A stretch of DNA of 64,000 bases from JAPPLB01 sp965218555 (GTDB lineage: Bacteria > Acidobacteriota > Terriglobia > Bryobacterales > UBA6623): assembly GCA_965218555.1 (NCBI GenBank), contig OZ244625.1:5580001-5644000 (forward strand). Direction: 5' to 3'. This document shows, in pieces, positions 1 to 9,205 of this stretch (its first letter is position 1; every line of letters begins with the position of its first letter). The notes under the pieces were generated by a model. The model saw only the letters and a program-made list of their open reading frames with translations, did not search any database and had not been told where the DNA came from. The translations under genes and the position numbers were made by a program.

Positions 1-82
1 TGGTCGTTGGGCAATCATAGCGCGATTGGTTAAACTGCGGCTGACCAGCCACGACCAGGAGCGCGCCAGTGGTAGCGGCCAT
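1..82 (-). CDS. Possible 5' end of a secreted protein, cut by the window edge
   Basis: An ATG on the minus strand at 82-80 opens a frame that runs off the left edge. The 27 visible codons begin MAATTGALLVVAGQPQF, which looks like a short, weak export signal. It would be divergent from the gene starting at 163, leaving about 80 bases for both promoters. No convincing ribosome binding site is visible and there are too few residues to name a family, so this is only a possibility. Confidence 0.3.
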   Translation of the reverse strand, partial: MAATTGALLVVAGQPQFNQSRYDCPTT

Positions 83-162
83 CCGCAAACGACGGCGCTA
101 GCTTATCCTAGAGACAAGGTTTCGAAACAGTTCGAATCCGCGGTTGCAGGGGGCGAAAAGGC

Positions 163-1983
163 ATGACGAAACACCTGAAACGGCTCAGTCCGTTCTTCAT
201 CCTCCTCGCCGTGCCTCTATCCGCTACGGATAAGACCAACGCCCCTGAGCCAACCGTTCGCTCCGTGTGGGTGGACGCCCACACGAACCTTCTCGGTGCT
301 CCTTCCCTCGACGGTCGCTACCTCTCTCTGGTCGATGTCGAGACAGGCGATCTCGCCGTCCTCGATCTCTCAACCAGAGAGAAGATCCGTCTCACCAGCA
401 ATCCGCCCGAATCCAAGGAGTTCGCCTACTTCTCGGCCATCTCGCCCGACAGCAGCCACGTAGCCTATGCCTGGTTCAACGACGAGGAGTTTTACGAGCT
501 TCGCCTCGTCTCGTTGACGGACTCCGGAAGCCGCGTCCGGCCTGGCGAGCCGCGTGTTGTCTTTCGCAACCCGGAAGCTGGTTTCGTCCAACCGTGTTCC
601 TGGTCCCCTGACGGTGAACAGATCCTGACCCTGCTCTTCCGCAAAGACAACATCAGCCAGATCGCACTCGTTTCCGCCCGCGACGGCTCCACGAGGGTTC
701 TCAAGTCGTTGAACTGGGTTTATCCAAAAAAGATGGAGTTCTCGCCCGACGGCCGCTTCATCGTCTATGACTCGACCGTCACGGAGGGGTCCGACGCTCG
801 CGACATCTTTCTGCTTTCGGTTGACGGCAGCAGCGAAGTGAAGCTCATCGACGAGCCCTCGAACGATATCTTCCCCGTCTGGACGCCGGATGGCAAAGCC
901 GTCGTCTTTGCCAGCGACCGGGCCGGCACAATGGATGCCTGGATGATACCGGTCGCCGACGGTAAACCTGCAGGCCCTCCGAGATTGCTCAAGAAGAAAC
1001 TCGGCCGCTTTCTGCCGATGGGTATCACACGCCAGCGTAACTTCTATTACGGCTTGCGGACCGGGCATTCCGACATCTACACAGCCGAACTGGAAGAGGG
1101 CGCGGCGGGCATTAACGGTAAGCCCACCATGATACGCGGCCGCCTGACCGGAACCAACACCGCCCCGGCTTGGTCGCCGGACGGACGTTATCTCGCCTAT
1201 CTCTCTCGCTGGGGAACGGAGAATTACGCGCAGGAATCGAGGGTCGTTACGATCCGCGATCTCGAAGAGGGCAAGGAGCACATCGTCAGTCCGAAGCTCG
1301 CTTACATTGAGCGTCTAGTCTGGGCTCCCGACGGCGGGTCGCTGCTCGTTAGCGGAAGCGACGGCAAGAGCCGTGCCGGACTGTTTCAGGTCAACGCCAA
1401 GACCGGCGAGACTACCCCCATCGTGCGCGAGCGCAGCACGAACTTCCGCGGGTTTGAAGGCGTCTGGTCGAGTGACGGCAAGACCGTCTTCTACATCTAC
1501 GAAGAGCCGGAGCAAGGCTTCAGCATCCGTCGGCTCATTGTGGAAACCTACGAGGAATCGACTCTTCACGACACTCCGTCCAACTTGCCGATGCACAACT
1601 TGGCGCTTTCTCCGGACGGCAACCGGCTCGCCTTCGCAACGAAAGACCCGCTGATCGCACAAACGGAAGTGCTGCAAGTCCTGCCCGTTGACGGCGGCGC
1701 ACCTCGCAAGCTTCTGACCGCCCGGAATGCCACGCTCAATGGTATCGAATGGCTCCCGGACGGCTCTGCTTTGCTCGTTGGTACGCCCGGCAAACCGACG
1801 CCTTCGATCTGGAAGATTGCTGCAACGGGAGGCGCCCCCCAACGCTTGCCAATCCAGATCGACCACAACGGCCGTTTCCGGCTTGACCCGCAAGGGCGCC
1901 GCATCGCCTTTAGCGCCGGCCAGCAGCAATCGGAAATCTGGGTCATGACCGACTTCCTGCCGCAAGAGCAGGCTGCCCGCTAA
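163..1983 (+). CDS. Secreted TolB/PD40-type beta-propeller protein
   Basis: The 606-residue product starts with a basic stretch and hydrophobic core (MTKHLKRLSPFFILLAVPL), consistent with Sec export. The rest is built from PD40/WD40-like blades of the TolB type: the blade signature (S-P-D-G or close variants such as WSPDG, FSPDGR, WTPDGK, WSPDGRYLAY, LSPDGNRLAF) recurs about every 45-60 residues from residue ~90 to the end. Proteins of this build act as periplasmic scaffolds, as propellers of S9 peptidases, or as sensor domains. No peptidase or DNA-binding domain is attached here, so a catalytic role is unlikely. The partner is unknown. It stands alone, divergent from a possible gene at the left edge and about 500 bp from glnA. 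Confidence 0.8.
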   Translation: MTKHLKRLSPFFILLAVPLSATDKTNAPEPTVRSVWVDAHTNLLGAPSLDGRYLSLVDVETGDLAVLDLSTREKIRLTSNPPESKEFAYFSAISPDSSHVAYAWFNDEEFYELRLVSLTDSGSRVRPGEPRVVFRNPEAGFVQPCSWSPDGEQILTLLFRKDNISQIALVSARDGSTRVLKSLNWVYPKKMEFSPDGRFIVYDSTVTEGSDARDIFLLSVDGSSEVKLIDEPSNDIFPVWTPDGKAVVFASDRAGTMDAWMIPVADGKPAGPPRLLKKKLGRFLPMGITRQRNFYYGLRTGHSDIYTAELEEGAAGINGKPTMIRGRLTGTNTAPAWSPDGRYLAYLSRWGTENYAQESRVVTIRDLEEGKEHIVSPKLAYIERLVWAPDGGSLLVSGSDGKSRAGLFQVNAKTGETTPIVRERSTNFRGFEGVWSSDGKTVFYIYEEPEQGFSIRRLIVETYEESTLHDTPSNLPMHNLALSPDGNRLAFATKDPLIAQTEVLQVLPVDGGAPRKLLTARNATLNGIEWLPDGSALLVGTPGKPTPSIWKIAATGGAPQRLPIQIDHNGRFRLDPQGRRIAFSAGQQQSEIWVMTDFLPQEQAAR

Positions 1984-2486
1984 CCCCAGTACTCCTATCC
2001 GAAAAGGTGGTGGCGCTGCATGCCGCGTCCGCGGCCCGGAAGGGCCGAAAGGCATGCCCCGCCAAGCAATCCCCTACTCGCTAGCATCCCGGAAACTACA
2101 AACAGAAAAATCAATATACCCCTCCTGGCATTTATTCTCTTGCAATTGATCGCCCTGCCGGGTCCGATGAACGTCGAGCCCAGCCGGCAACTGCGATCTG
2201 ATCCGTCTCGGAACTTGCGGCACTCTGCCTAGTGATGGCGGCGATGCAGTTGGCCGATCAACCGGCTGTTTGGCGCTGTCCGTGCCACCAACAACGAAGG
2301 GTTGCGGCGCATGTTCAAAGTAGGCCGCACGCCTGTGTTTGGCCGCGCGAGGGCGGTTTGATTCCGCTGGGCGCCGTCTCGATTAAAACTTCTTATTCAG
2401 CTGATTCGAGGCGGCTTGTGCGCTGAGCCTATGCTACGATGTTGGACTTTGCGGTTTCCCACCTGAAATAGCATCCTGGAGGAGTG
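1984..2486. other. Intergenic region upstream of glnA
   Basis: About 500 bp without a convincing gene. A nested inverted repeat lies at 2018-2057 (GCATGCC/GGCATGC around GGCCC/GGGCC); it may end the transcript of the propeller gene, but no T-run follows it. No sigma-54 (GG-N10-GC) or good sigma-70 promoter for glnA could be assigned. Short open frames here look non-coding. Confidence 0.4.
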
Positions 2487-3908
2487 ATGAGTACGAATCG
2501 AACCCCAGCGGAAGTTCTGCGTTTCGCGCAGGAAAATGACGCGAAGATGGTTGATGTCCGTTTTGCGGATTTGCCCGGATTGTGGCAGCACGTCACGTAC
2601 CCGATCGAGCAACTCGAAGAGGCCACTTTCGAAGACGGTTTCGGCTTTGACGGATCGAGTATCCGCGGCTGGCAGGCGATCAGCGAAAGCGACATGCTGA
2701 TCGTGCCGGATCCCAACACGGCCCTGATGGACCCGTTCACCGCGGTGCCGACGCTCGTACTGATCGCCGACATTGTCGATCCCATCACGAAACAGCACTA
2801 CGAACGCGACCCTCGCTGGATTGCCAAGAAAGCCGAGAATTACTTGCAGTTCCTGGGTGCAGGTGATGTTGCCTATTTCGGCGCCGAAGCGGAGTTTTTC
2901 ATTTTCGACAACGTCCGATTCGATCAATCCTACAACTACGGCTTCTACCACATCGACGCGGAGGAAGGCCGCTGGAACTCGGGCCGCGAGGACAACAACC
3001 TCGGCTACCGTCCGCGCTACAAAGAGGGTTATTTCCCCGTTCCGCCGACGGATCATCACCAGGACATTCGCTCCGAGATGACGCAGGTCATGGAACGCTG
3101 CGGGCTGGTGATCGAGTGCCATCACCATGAAGTCGCGACTGGCGGCCAGGCCGAGATCGACCAGAAGTTCGCCCCACTCGTTATCTCCGCCGACAACATG
3201 ATGATCTACAAATGGGTCACGCGGAACGTGGCGTTCCAGCACGGCCACACCGTGACCTTCATGCCGAAGCCGCTCTGGAATGACAACGGCAGCGGCATGC
3301 ATGTCCACCAGAGCATCTGGAAAGGCGGCCTACCTCTCTTCGCTGGAGACCAGTATGCGGGCCTTAGCGAGACCGCCCTGCACTACATCGGCGGCATCCT
3401 GAAGCACGCGCCGTCCCTGGTCGCGATCACCAACCCGACGACGAACAGCTACAAGCGGCTCGTCCCGGGTTTCGAGGCTCCGGTCAACCTGGCTTACTCG
3501 CGGCGCAACCGATCAGCCGCGGTGCGTATTCCGATGTACTCCGCCAACCCGAAGGCAAAGCGCATCGAGTTCCGGTCCCCGGACCCATCTTGCAACCCAT
3601 ATCTGGCCTTCGCCGCCATGCTGATGGCCGGCCTGGACGGTGTGAAGAACAAGATTGATCCGGGCGAATCGCTCGACAAGGATATCTACGATCTGACGCC
3701 GGAGGAACTGTCCGCCGTGCCGTCGCTCCCGGCTTCTCTCGAGGGCGCCCTCGAAGCGCTCGAAAATGACCATGATTTTATGACGCAGAACGATGTCTTT
3801 ACTGAAGACTTGGTCGAGACCTATATCGACTACAAGCGGACGGCGGAGGTCGACGAGATGCGCCAGCGGCCTCACCCGTATGAGTTCGCGCTGTACTTCG
3901 ACATCTAG
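2487..3908 (+). CDS. glnA: Glutamine synthetase, type I
   Basis: Cytoplasmic enzyme that makes glutamine from glutamate, ammonia and ATP, the main ammonia-assimilation step. The 473-residue length is that of a GSI subunit (dodecamer). Family signatures are present in order: DGSSIRGW (residues 55-62), the ATP-binding GSGMHVHQS block, NPTTNSYKRLVPGFEAPV, and the RNRSAAVRIP glutamate-binding block. The adenylylation loop reads KDIYDLTPEE, with the modifiable Tyr at about 401, so this is probably the GSI-beta form controlled by covalent adenylylation. GGAGGA at 2478-2483 fits ATG 2487; a GTG three bases earlier would sit directly on the binding site and is less likely. A strong terminator follows, so the gene is probably monocistronic. 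Confidence 0.97.
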   Translation: MSTNRTPAEVLRFAQENDAKMVDVRFADLPGLWQHVTYPIEQLEEATFEDGFGFDGSSIRGWQAISESDMLIVPDPNTALMDPFTAVPTLVLIADIVDPITKQHYERDPRWIAKKAENYLQFLGAGDVAYFGAEAEFFIFDNVRFDQSYNYGFYHIDAEEGRWNSGREDNNLGYRPRYKEGYFPVPPTDHHQDIRSEMTQVMERCGLVIECHHHEVATGGQAEIDQKFAPLVISADNMMIYKWVTRNVAFQHGHTVTFMPKPLWNDNGSGMHVHQSIWKGGLPLFAGDQYAGLSETALHYIGGILKHAPSLVAITNPTTNSYKRLVPGFEAPVNLAYSRRNRSAAVRIPMYSANPKAKRIEFRSPDPSCNPYLAFAAMLMAGLDGVKNKIDPGESLDKDIYDLTPEELSAVPSLPASLEGALEALENDHDFMTQNDVFTEDLVETYIDYKRTAEVDEMRQRPHPYEFALYFDI

Positions 3909-3942
3909 TCGTTCCAGCCGGCAGCTCTGTTTTTCTACTTGC

Positions 3943-3979
3943 AAGCCCGGCCGTTGACGATGTCAACGGCCGGGCTTTT
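3943..3979 (+). terminator. Rho-independent terminator of glnA
   Basis: A 15-bp perfect stem (AAGCCCGGCCGTTGA paired with TCAACGGCCGGGCTT) with a 5-base loop is followed by T residues. It lies 35 bases after the glnA stop codon and separates glnA from the sulfatase gene. Confidence 0.85.
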
Positions 3980-4045
3980 GTGTCGTCGGACGGGCGGGAC
4001 AGCATCCCGGATCTCACGACTTCGGCAAGACTGGAGTGCTATGGT

Positions 4046-5416
4046 ATGTCGGCAATGAACAGGCATTGTCCTGCACTCGTTCTTGCGGCATCCGCCGTTG
4101 CTGCGCTAACGGGCTGCGCTACCAAGCCCGATGCAGAGCTGCCCCCGAACTTCATCGTCATTCTCGTCGACGACTTGGGTTACGGCGACACCGGCTCGTA
4201 CGGCAGCACGCGCAACCTAACGCCGCATATCGATCAGCTCGCCCGCGAAGGTTTGCGCTTCACCGATTTTCATTCGAATGGGCCGATGTGTACGCCGACG
4301 CGTGCGGCACTGTTGACGGGGCGCTACCAGAACCGGCTCGGGCGCGAGTTCGAGAGTCCGCTTGGTGCGGACGATAAGGGGCTGCCGCCGGACCAGGTGA
4401 CCATCGCTGAAGCGCTGGGCGAGGCCGGTTACGTTTCCGGGGCATTCGGGAAATGGCATCTCGGGCGCTTCCCCCCGTACCTTCCGACCTCTCACGGGTT
4501 CGAAGAGTTTTGGGGACTCGGGAGCGGAGACGGCGATCACCACTCGCACATCGATCGCTCGGGCCGCAAGGATTGGTGGCACAACGACCGGATCGAGATG
4601 GAGAAGGGCTATAGCGTCGATCTAATAACGGATCACAGCGTCGCGTTCATCGAGCACAACAAAGACCGGCCGTTTTTCCTTTACGTGCCGCACTTGGCGA
4701 TCCACTTTCCCTGGCAAGGTCCCGGTGATGAAGGGTATCGGATTGAGGGCGAAGACTATCACAATCTGACCAAGCTCGGCTATTTTGAGGAAGACAAGGA
4801 CCCTAGCGGCAAGGTCAAGGAGATGGTCGAAGCCGTCGACGGCAGCGTCGGGCGGATCGTCGAGGCCATCAGGACCAACGGGCTGGCGGAAAACACGTTG
4901 ATCGTTTTTACGTCGGACAACGGCGGATATCTCACCTACGAGGGCGGGTATCACAACATTTCGAGCAACGGGCCGCTGCGAGGCCAGAAGACCGAGGTTT
5001 ACGAAGGCGGCATACGCGTGCCGGCGATTGCGTGGTGGCCGGGCCGGATCAAGCCCGGAGTCACGGACGATCTCACCGCGTCATTCGACCTGTTCCCCAC
5101 GTTCCTGGAATTGTCAGGACTGGGAGAGCCGACCGATCTGAAGCTGGATGGCGTGAGCCTGACGCGGCTGCTGCTTGAGGGCGAATCGGTTCCGGATCGA
5201 ACGCTCTTCTGGCGCATGAGGGATCGCAGAGCGGTCCGGCAGGGGCCGTGGAAGCTGGTTGCCGTCGGCGAGGACGCTCCGGAGCTCTACAACTTGGCGG
5301 ACGATATCGGCGAGAGTTCAAATCTCTCTGCTTCACGACCGGAGTTGGCCGGGCGGCTGCTATCGGATCTCCATGCCTGGGAATCCGAGATGGAGCCGAA
5401 TGACGTGACGCCGTAG
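4046..5416 (+). CDS. Sulfatase, lipoprotein (formylglycine type)
   Basis: Arylsulfatase-family hydrolase that removes sulfate esters, probably from exogenous sulfated glycans. ATG 4046 is preceded by CTGGAG at a good distance. The N-terminus MSAMNRHCPALVLAAS...LTGC carries a lipobox, so the mature enzyme should be anchored to a membrane by its Cys. The metal-binding start of the fold (FIVILVDDLGYGD) is followed by the sulfatase signature with CTPTR, whose Cys is the residue converted to formylglycine. The FGKWHLG block and the TSDNGG metal site near the C-terminal half are also present. The length of 456 residues is normal. No maturase (FGE) or sugar operon is adjacent, so the substrate is unknown. 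Confidence 0.92.
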   Translation: MSAMNRHCPALVLAASAVAALTGCATKPDAELPPNFIVILVDDLGYGDTGSYGSTRNLTPHIDQLAREGLRFTDFHSNGPMCTPTRAALLTGRYQNRLGREFESPLGADDKGLPPDQVTIAEALGEAGYVSGAFGKWHLGRFPPYLPTSHGFEEFWGLGSGDGDHHSHIDRSGRKDWWHNDRIEMEKGYSVDLITDHSVAFIEHNKDRPFFLYVPHLAIHFPWQGPGDEGYRIEGEDYHNLTKLGYFEEDKDPSGKVKEMVEAVDGSVGRIVEAIRTNGLAENTLIVFTSDNGGYLTYEGGYHNISSNGPLRGQKTEVYEGGIRVPAIAWWPGRIKPGVTDDLTASFDLFPTFLELSGLGEPTDLKLDGVSLTRLLLEGESVPDRTLFWRMRDRRAVRQGPWKLVAVGEDAPELYNLADDIGESSNLSASRPELAGRLLSDLHAWESEMEPNDVTP

Positions 5417-5945
5417 CCGTTACCGAGGGCCGGACGGTTCCGTCATCCCAACTCCCGTCTCGCCCGGACAGCTAGAGGACATCCCTATCCACCGCTGCAA
5501 GCCATTCCGCGATTCTCAGACGAAGTTACCCAACTTGCATCGGTTCTCTCGAATCGGTTCGACCAAACTCCGCGCCAGGAAAGTCGAAGGTATGGCACGG
5601 TTCCAAGGACGCCGGAAAGGCGATACCGTCTCGCTCGTACTGGGCGGAAGTGTGGTGTCCTAAAGAAGCGCTCGACGCGCCGCCGATGCAATCCGGTCCA
5701 CCGGAGCCCTGCTACCAGGGCAAGTGCGCCGTTCTCTACCACGGCAAGGCGCTGGTATCCGCATCGTCCAACGGTGACTTTTGATATAACCTTACAATGG
5801 GTCATTTAGCGGAAGCGCTGGCTAGTCATGACAGAAGAGACTATGTCTTTAACCGTGCTGTCGCCTCAAAATGCTCAACCCGATATAGCGGTCGCTAGCT
5901 GCTGCCAGAGGCACTAACATCGCCTTGGGCCGCTCAAAGGATTTT
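5417..5945. other. Intergenic region with a coding relic
   Basis: About 530 bp with no intact gene. An open plus frame without a start codon runs from about 5509 to a TGA at 5782-5784 and its translation looks protein-like in its second half (KVWHGSKDAGKAI, YWAEVWCPKEALDAPP, CYQGKCAVLYHGKALVSA). It is probably the tail of a dead gene of unknown family. AT-rich sequence with a TACAAT hexamer (5793-5798) follows and could be the -10 element for the downstream pair, but no -35 match is evident. Confidence 0.35.
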
Positions 5946-7154
5946 ATGAATGATGAAATCAACACTTTGCTCGGAGATCCTGGGGAACCACTGGCCCGAG
6001 TCAAGGACAAGCAAAAAAAAGACGAACTTCGCAGGGCGGTAGAGAGCACGGCAGCTCCTGAGCTTCGATTGCGGGCGGCGCTTATAAGCGGCACAAGACC
6101 AGCAGACGAGTGCCTGCATGCGGCTGTTATCAGTCGAACACTGACGTTTCAGGATTCGTGGAAGTTTTTTTCTAAACTCACCACAGTAGAGCGAGTAGTT
6201 GAAGCAGGTACTTTTTTTGAAGCTGTCCGTAGCCTGTTCAAGCGGGAGGAAAAAGTCAATCTCCGCGCCATCACTGCGCGCATGGTCAAAATCTCGTCTC
6301 AATGGGATCGCAACAGCAAAACACCGCGACCAAGCACGAGTAGCGTGAAAGAGTTCCTGAGGCTGGCTGAAGCAATCCTGAACCGACGTCCTTCGAAGCA
6401 ACGGCATACATCTAAGCAGATTCAAGCTCTCTCTGATCTCCTCGTAGCTTTACTTGGTTCTTGCTGTCGGTGGGCAATGCAATTCCCGACGCCAGACAAT
6501 CTGGCGGCATGTTTGCGTTCGCTAACTGCTGCTGAGCATCGGCAAGAACTCCGACTAACTAGTATATGCAGCGAATCCCCCCCGCTGGCTGCGCAACTAT
6601 CATTAGTTCGCTCCCTTGCGATTCGCCAACTCGAAATAGCAGCCAAGCGGACGGAGATAGACGAGTTTGACAATCTTCTTCAAGCCCTGCAGGATCTTCC
6701 TTTTAACGAAACGGAGACGCAACAAGTTTTTGAGCAGCTTTTCAATGAGCGAGCCAAGCTTGACCCAGCCATCACCAAGATCTTGACTTACGCTGTTGGA
6801 GCTGACGATGGCCCGCAGTTGATCTCAGTGCGAACTGCGGCAGGCAGTGGCTGGTCTCCAGCTACCGTTCAACTAGCTAGTGCTTTGCTGAAGGCGTACT
6901 TCGCGCGAACCGAAGGGCCTCATGCCCAAGAAGCCTACGAGGAACTCAAGTCAGTCTTCGAGGACTTCTTTCATCTACGGCTCCGAGACTTCGTGGGCGA
7001 AATCCAAGACTACGACCCGACCTGGCATGAATTTAGTTTCGATGACTCGCCCTCATCCCGTGTGGAAGTCATACGCCCGCTCGTCGAGTCACTAAAACCC
7101 GATGATGTCGGAGTTGTTATTAAATCGTTAGTGCGGGCGACTACCAGGAGATAA
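5946..7154 (+). CDS. Unrecognised helical protein paired with an Hsp70-like ATPase
   Basis: The 402-residue product belongs to no family I recognise. AAAGGA at 5936-5941 supports ATG 5946 over an upstream TTG. It has no signal peptide or membrane segment and reads as mostly alpha-helical and charged, with a Lys/Glu-rich N-terminus, several Leu-rich helices in the middle, and an acidic C-terminal part (FVGEIQDYDPTWHEFSFDD). Its stop lies one base before the start of the Hsp70/actin-fold gene, and that gene's ribosome binding site AGGAG (7146-7150) is inside this reading frame, so the two are translationally coupled and probably work together, for instance as ATPase plus adaptor or nucleotide-exchange partner. 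Base composition is clearly less GC-rich than its neighbours, which with the adjacent integrase relic suggests horizontal transfer. Confidence 0.7.
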   Translation: MNDEINTLLGDPGEPLARVKDKQKKDELRRAVESTAAPELRLRAALISGTRPADECLHAAVISRTLTFQDSWKFFSKLTTVERVVEAGTFFEAVRSLFKREEKVNLRAITARMVKISSQWDRNSKTPRPSTSSVKEFLRLAEAILNRRPSKQRHTSKQIQALSDLLVALLGSCCRWAMQFPTPDNLAACLRSLTAAEHRQELRLTSICSESPPLAAQLSLVRSLAIRQLEIAAKRTEIDEFDNLLQALQDLPFNETETQQVFEQLFNERAKLDPAITKILTYAVGADDGPQLISVRTAAGSGWSPATVQLASALLKAYFARTEGPHAQEAYEELKSVFEDFFHLRLRDFVGEIQDYDPTWHEFSFDDSPSSRVEVIRPLVESLKPDDVGVVIKSLVRATTRR

Positions 7155-7155
7155 A

Positions 7156-8499
7156 ATGTCTATAAAATGTCACATTGGCATTGACTGGGGCACACACTCA
7201 TCGAAGATTTGCTTGACCGTTCCGCCTAAGGATTACGCACCTGCGCTATTCAGTTCCGACTTGCTGCATGAGAATGATCAACTTGTATTCCATCCCACAG
7301 AGCAGCACAGCCAAGAGAATCTAGTACAACACCTAAAAAGCGACCTGATCTCACAGAGTTTGCGGTTTCCGTTTTGGAGTACAGATGATAGGCTCGATAC
7401 CGGAACATCTCTAGGACAAGCCGTGGTCTTCTCGATTATGTGTCTGTTGACCGCGAGCAGAAGGATGCTCCACAAGGAGCATCGCGGTGTTGATTTCCGC
7501 ACAGTTGAACTGGGGTTTTCATTTCCTAATTGGCTGGCTGAGGATGACCGCAAGGCAACAGCAGCAGCACGGAGCTTCTGCGAAGCTGTTTCCGTTGCCG
7601 TGACCATAGTTACTAGAGAACGCCTTGAGGCACTGCCAGCACCTGGAAAGCCATTCTCAATTGCCATTCTCAAGGCAATGGTGGACAAAGCTCGGGCCGC
7701 CACTAAGAACATCTCACTGCAAGCGCTCACGATCCAGGACATGAACACAACTTCATTTAGGAGCTCAGAAGGTGCACCGGAATGGAAGTTCATAGTCGAA
7801 TCTGGTGCCGCTGGACTTCCATATCTGCGCGGTATGGGGCTACAGAACGATCCGGGAATATCGGGTCTGGCCAAACTCCTGGTGATCGACGTAGGTGCAG
7901 GCTCAACTGATGTCGGGTACATGCTAAAGACGAGCAACGTGCAGACGGCAGCCCCAGCGTTCTATTACTTCCGTCCCGCATCTACTTTCGCCGAGGCCGG
8001 CAATGCGCTCACTGAGGAGCTAATGAAACATCACCGGGCGAAGAACAACCCTATTACACGGGCCGAGGCCGAGGCGCAAAAGGTTTCGCAGAGAGCTTAG
8101 CATAACCTCCCGTTTGTTGACCTGTGGATTCGTCATATCTGCGACCATGTTGCTCAGTATGTACGAGGTGTTCCAGACCAGCGTTGGCTGCCTCTTCCCA
8201 TGAAGCTACATGTCGTCGCGACCGGGGGGTCAGGGCTGGTGCCAGGACTAAAGAAGCAATTAAAGCAGGCCGTGGCCAAAGCCCTTGAGGATCGTGGCTT
8301 CGATCGACGGACCCGCGAAGCTGTCCAGATGGTGGATAAATACCGACCCAGGTTTAACTTGAGCACGGAAGCAGAAGTCGCTCGAATGGCAGTGTGTTTT
8401 GGAGCATCTGATCCAGACAAGCCTGGCTTTCGCTACATCTCTAAGATGGATCCACCTACTCAAGGCCGACCGAGGATTGGAGGGCGCCGCTGGGTGTAG
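7156..8499 (+). pseudogene. Hsp70/actin-fold (ASKHA) ATPase interrupted by one in-frame TAG
   Basis: The reading frame codes for a 447-residue ASKHA-fold ATPase but has a TAG at 8098-8100 (codon 315); the same frame is open on both sides. Phosphate-1 motif IDWGTHSSK is at residues 9-17, phosphate-2 LLVIDVGAGSTDVGY at about 239-253, and the adenosine motif VVATGGSGLVPG lies beyond the stop at about 351-362, so the fold is complete only if the stop is ignored. There is no DnaK-style substrate-binding domain. A fragment restart at ATG 8200 would give only the last 99 residues. The gene may be freshly dead, recoded, or affected by a sequencing error. It is coupled to the upstream unknown gene (1-bp gap) and shares its lower GC. 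Related Hsp70-like ATPases are found in bacterial conflict gene sets, but no specific system is identified. Confidence 0.75.
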
Positions 8500-8516
8500 A
8501 GCGTGGAACGAACAGC

Positions 8517-9010
8517 CTACAGTTCGTGAGCCGGTCTTACCGTCGGCCAGGTGGATTGCTTCTGGCCTAGTGTCCCGCCAACCCAGGTTGAGCACTTCAC
8601 CTTGAGCTGGCAGCCGGTCAGCACCGCATGGATAAGCCCTGAAACCCGATCAGCGGTTTCAGATACGGAATGCCAGGAAAGATAGATGTAGCGCTCGGTG
8701 GTCTTGACCGGAACGTGGATCAACAGCTTGGCGACGGCCACCATGTCGATGCCTTTCATGCGGCCATCGAGGCGAACCAGGCCTGCACCTGCTCGCGGGT
8801 GACGGCATTGACGGTCAAATCGCCGAAGACCGACAGGATGTATTTGTGGATGGCCTACTCGTTTGTTTCCAGGGTTGTGGGCTTCTACGGTCAGGCATGA
8901 CGTTCAAGGAACTTGGAGACGAATTCGTCCACCGAGTGTCTGGGGGGCTTGGGTTCGTCGCGCTTCTCGAGGTCGTCGAGGAAGACCGTGAGCAGCTCGA
9001 GCACCTCAGG
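8517..9010 (-). pseudogene. Tyrosine recombinase (phage-type integrase) relic
   Basis: Reading the minus strand from about 9010 down, a frame encodes an integrase core-binding (SAM-like) domain: SVDEFVSKFLERHA, then two stops, KPTTLETNE, another stop, then AIHKYILSVFGDLTV and VTREQVQAWFASMAA. Near 8757 the frame shifts and the middle of the catalytic domain, including the first catalytic Arg, is missing. The last catalytic block survives as MKGIDMVAVAKLLIH followed by VKTTERYIYLS, with the conserved His and the nucleophilic Tyr. Three nonsense codons, a frame change and an internal deletion make it inactive. It sits at the right end of the low-GC insert and is probably the remains of the machinery that brought it in. 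Confidence 0.8.
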
Positions 9011-9205
9011 GCAGGGGCGTGTTCTCCGCGCGCCCCAGGGTGGCGTATGGGCACCGAGCGGCGTGGGCGAACATCATGCGGGCAGGTTTCGGCGATATCG
9101 GCTCGGGGCGCGGCGGTGGTTCTAGTACAGCGCAAACCCGCTGCGCGGGCATTCCGAGTGCTTGAATAGGGAGTAGGCGAGGCGGAAGCTTCGCCAGAGC
9201 GGCGG

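Noticed and set aside
2020..2426. Small open frames upstream of glnA
   Set aside because: No ribosome binding sites, no similarity to known families, and composition like intergenic DNA.
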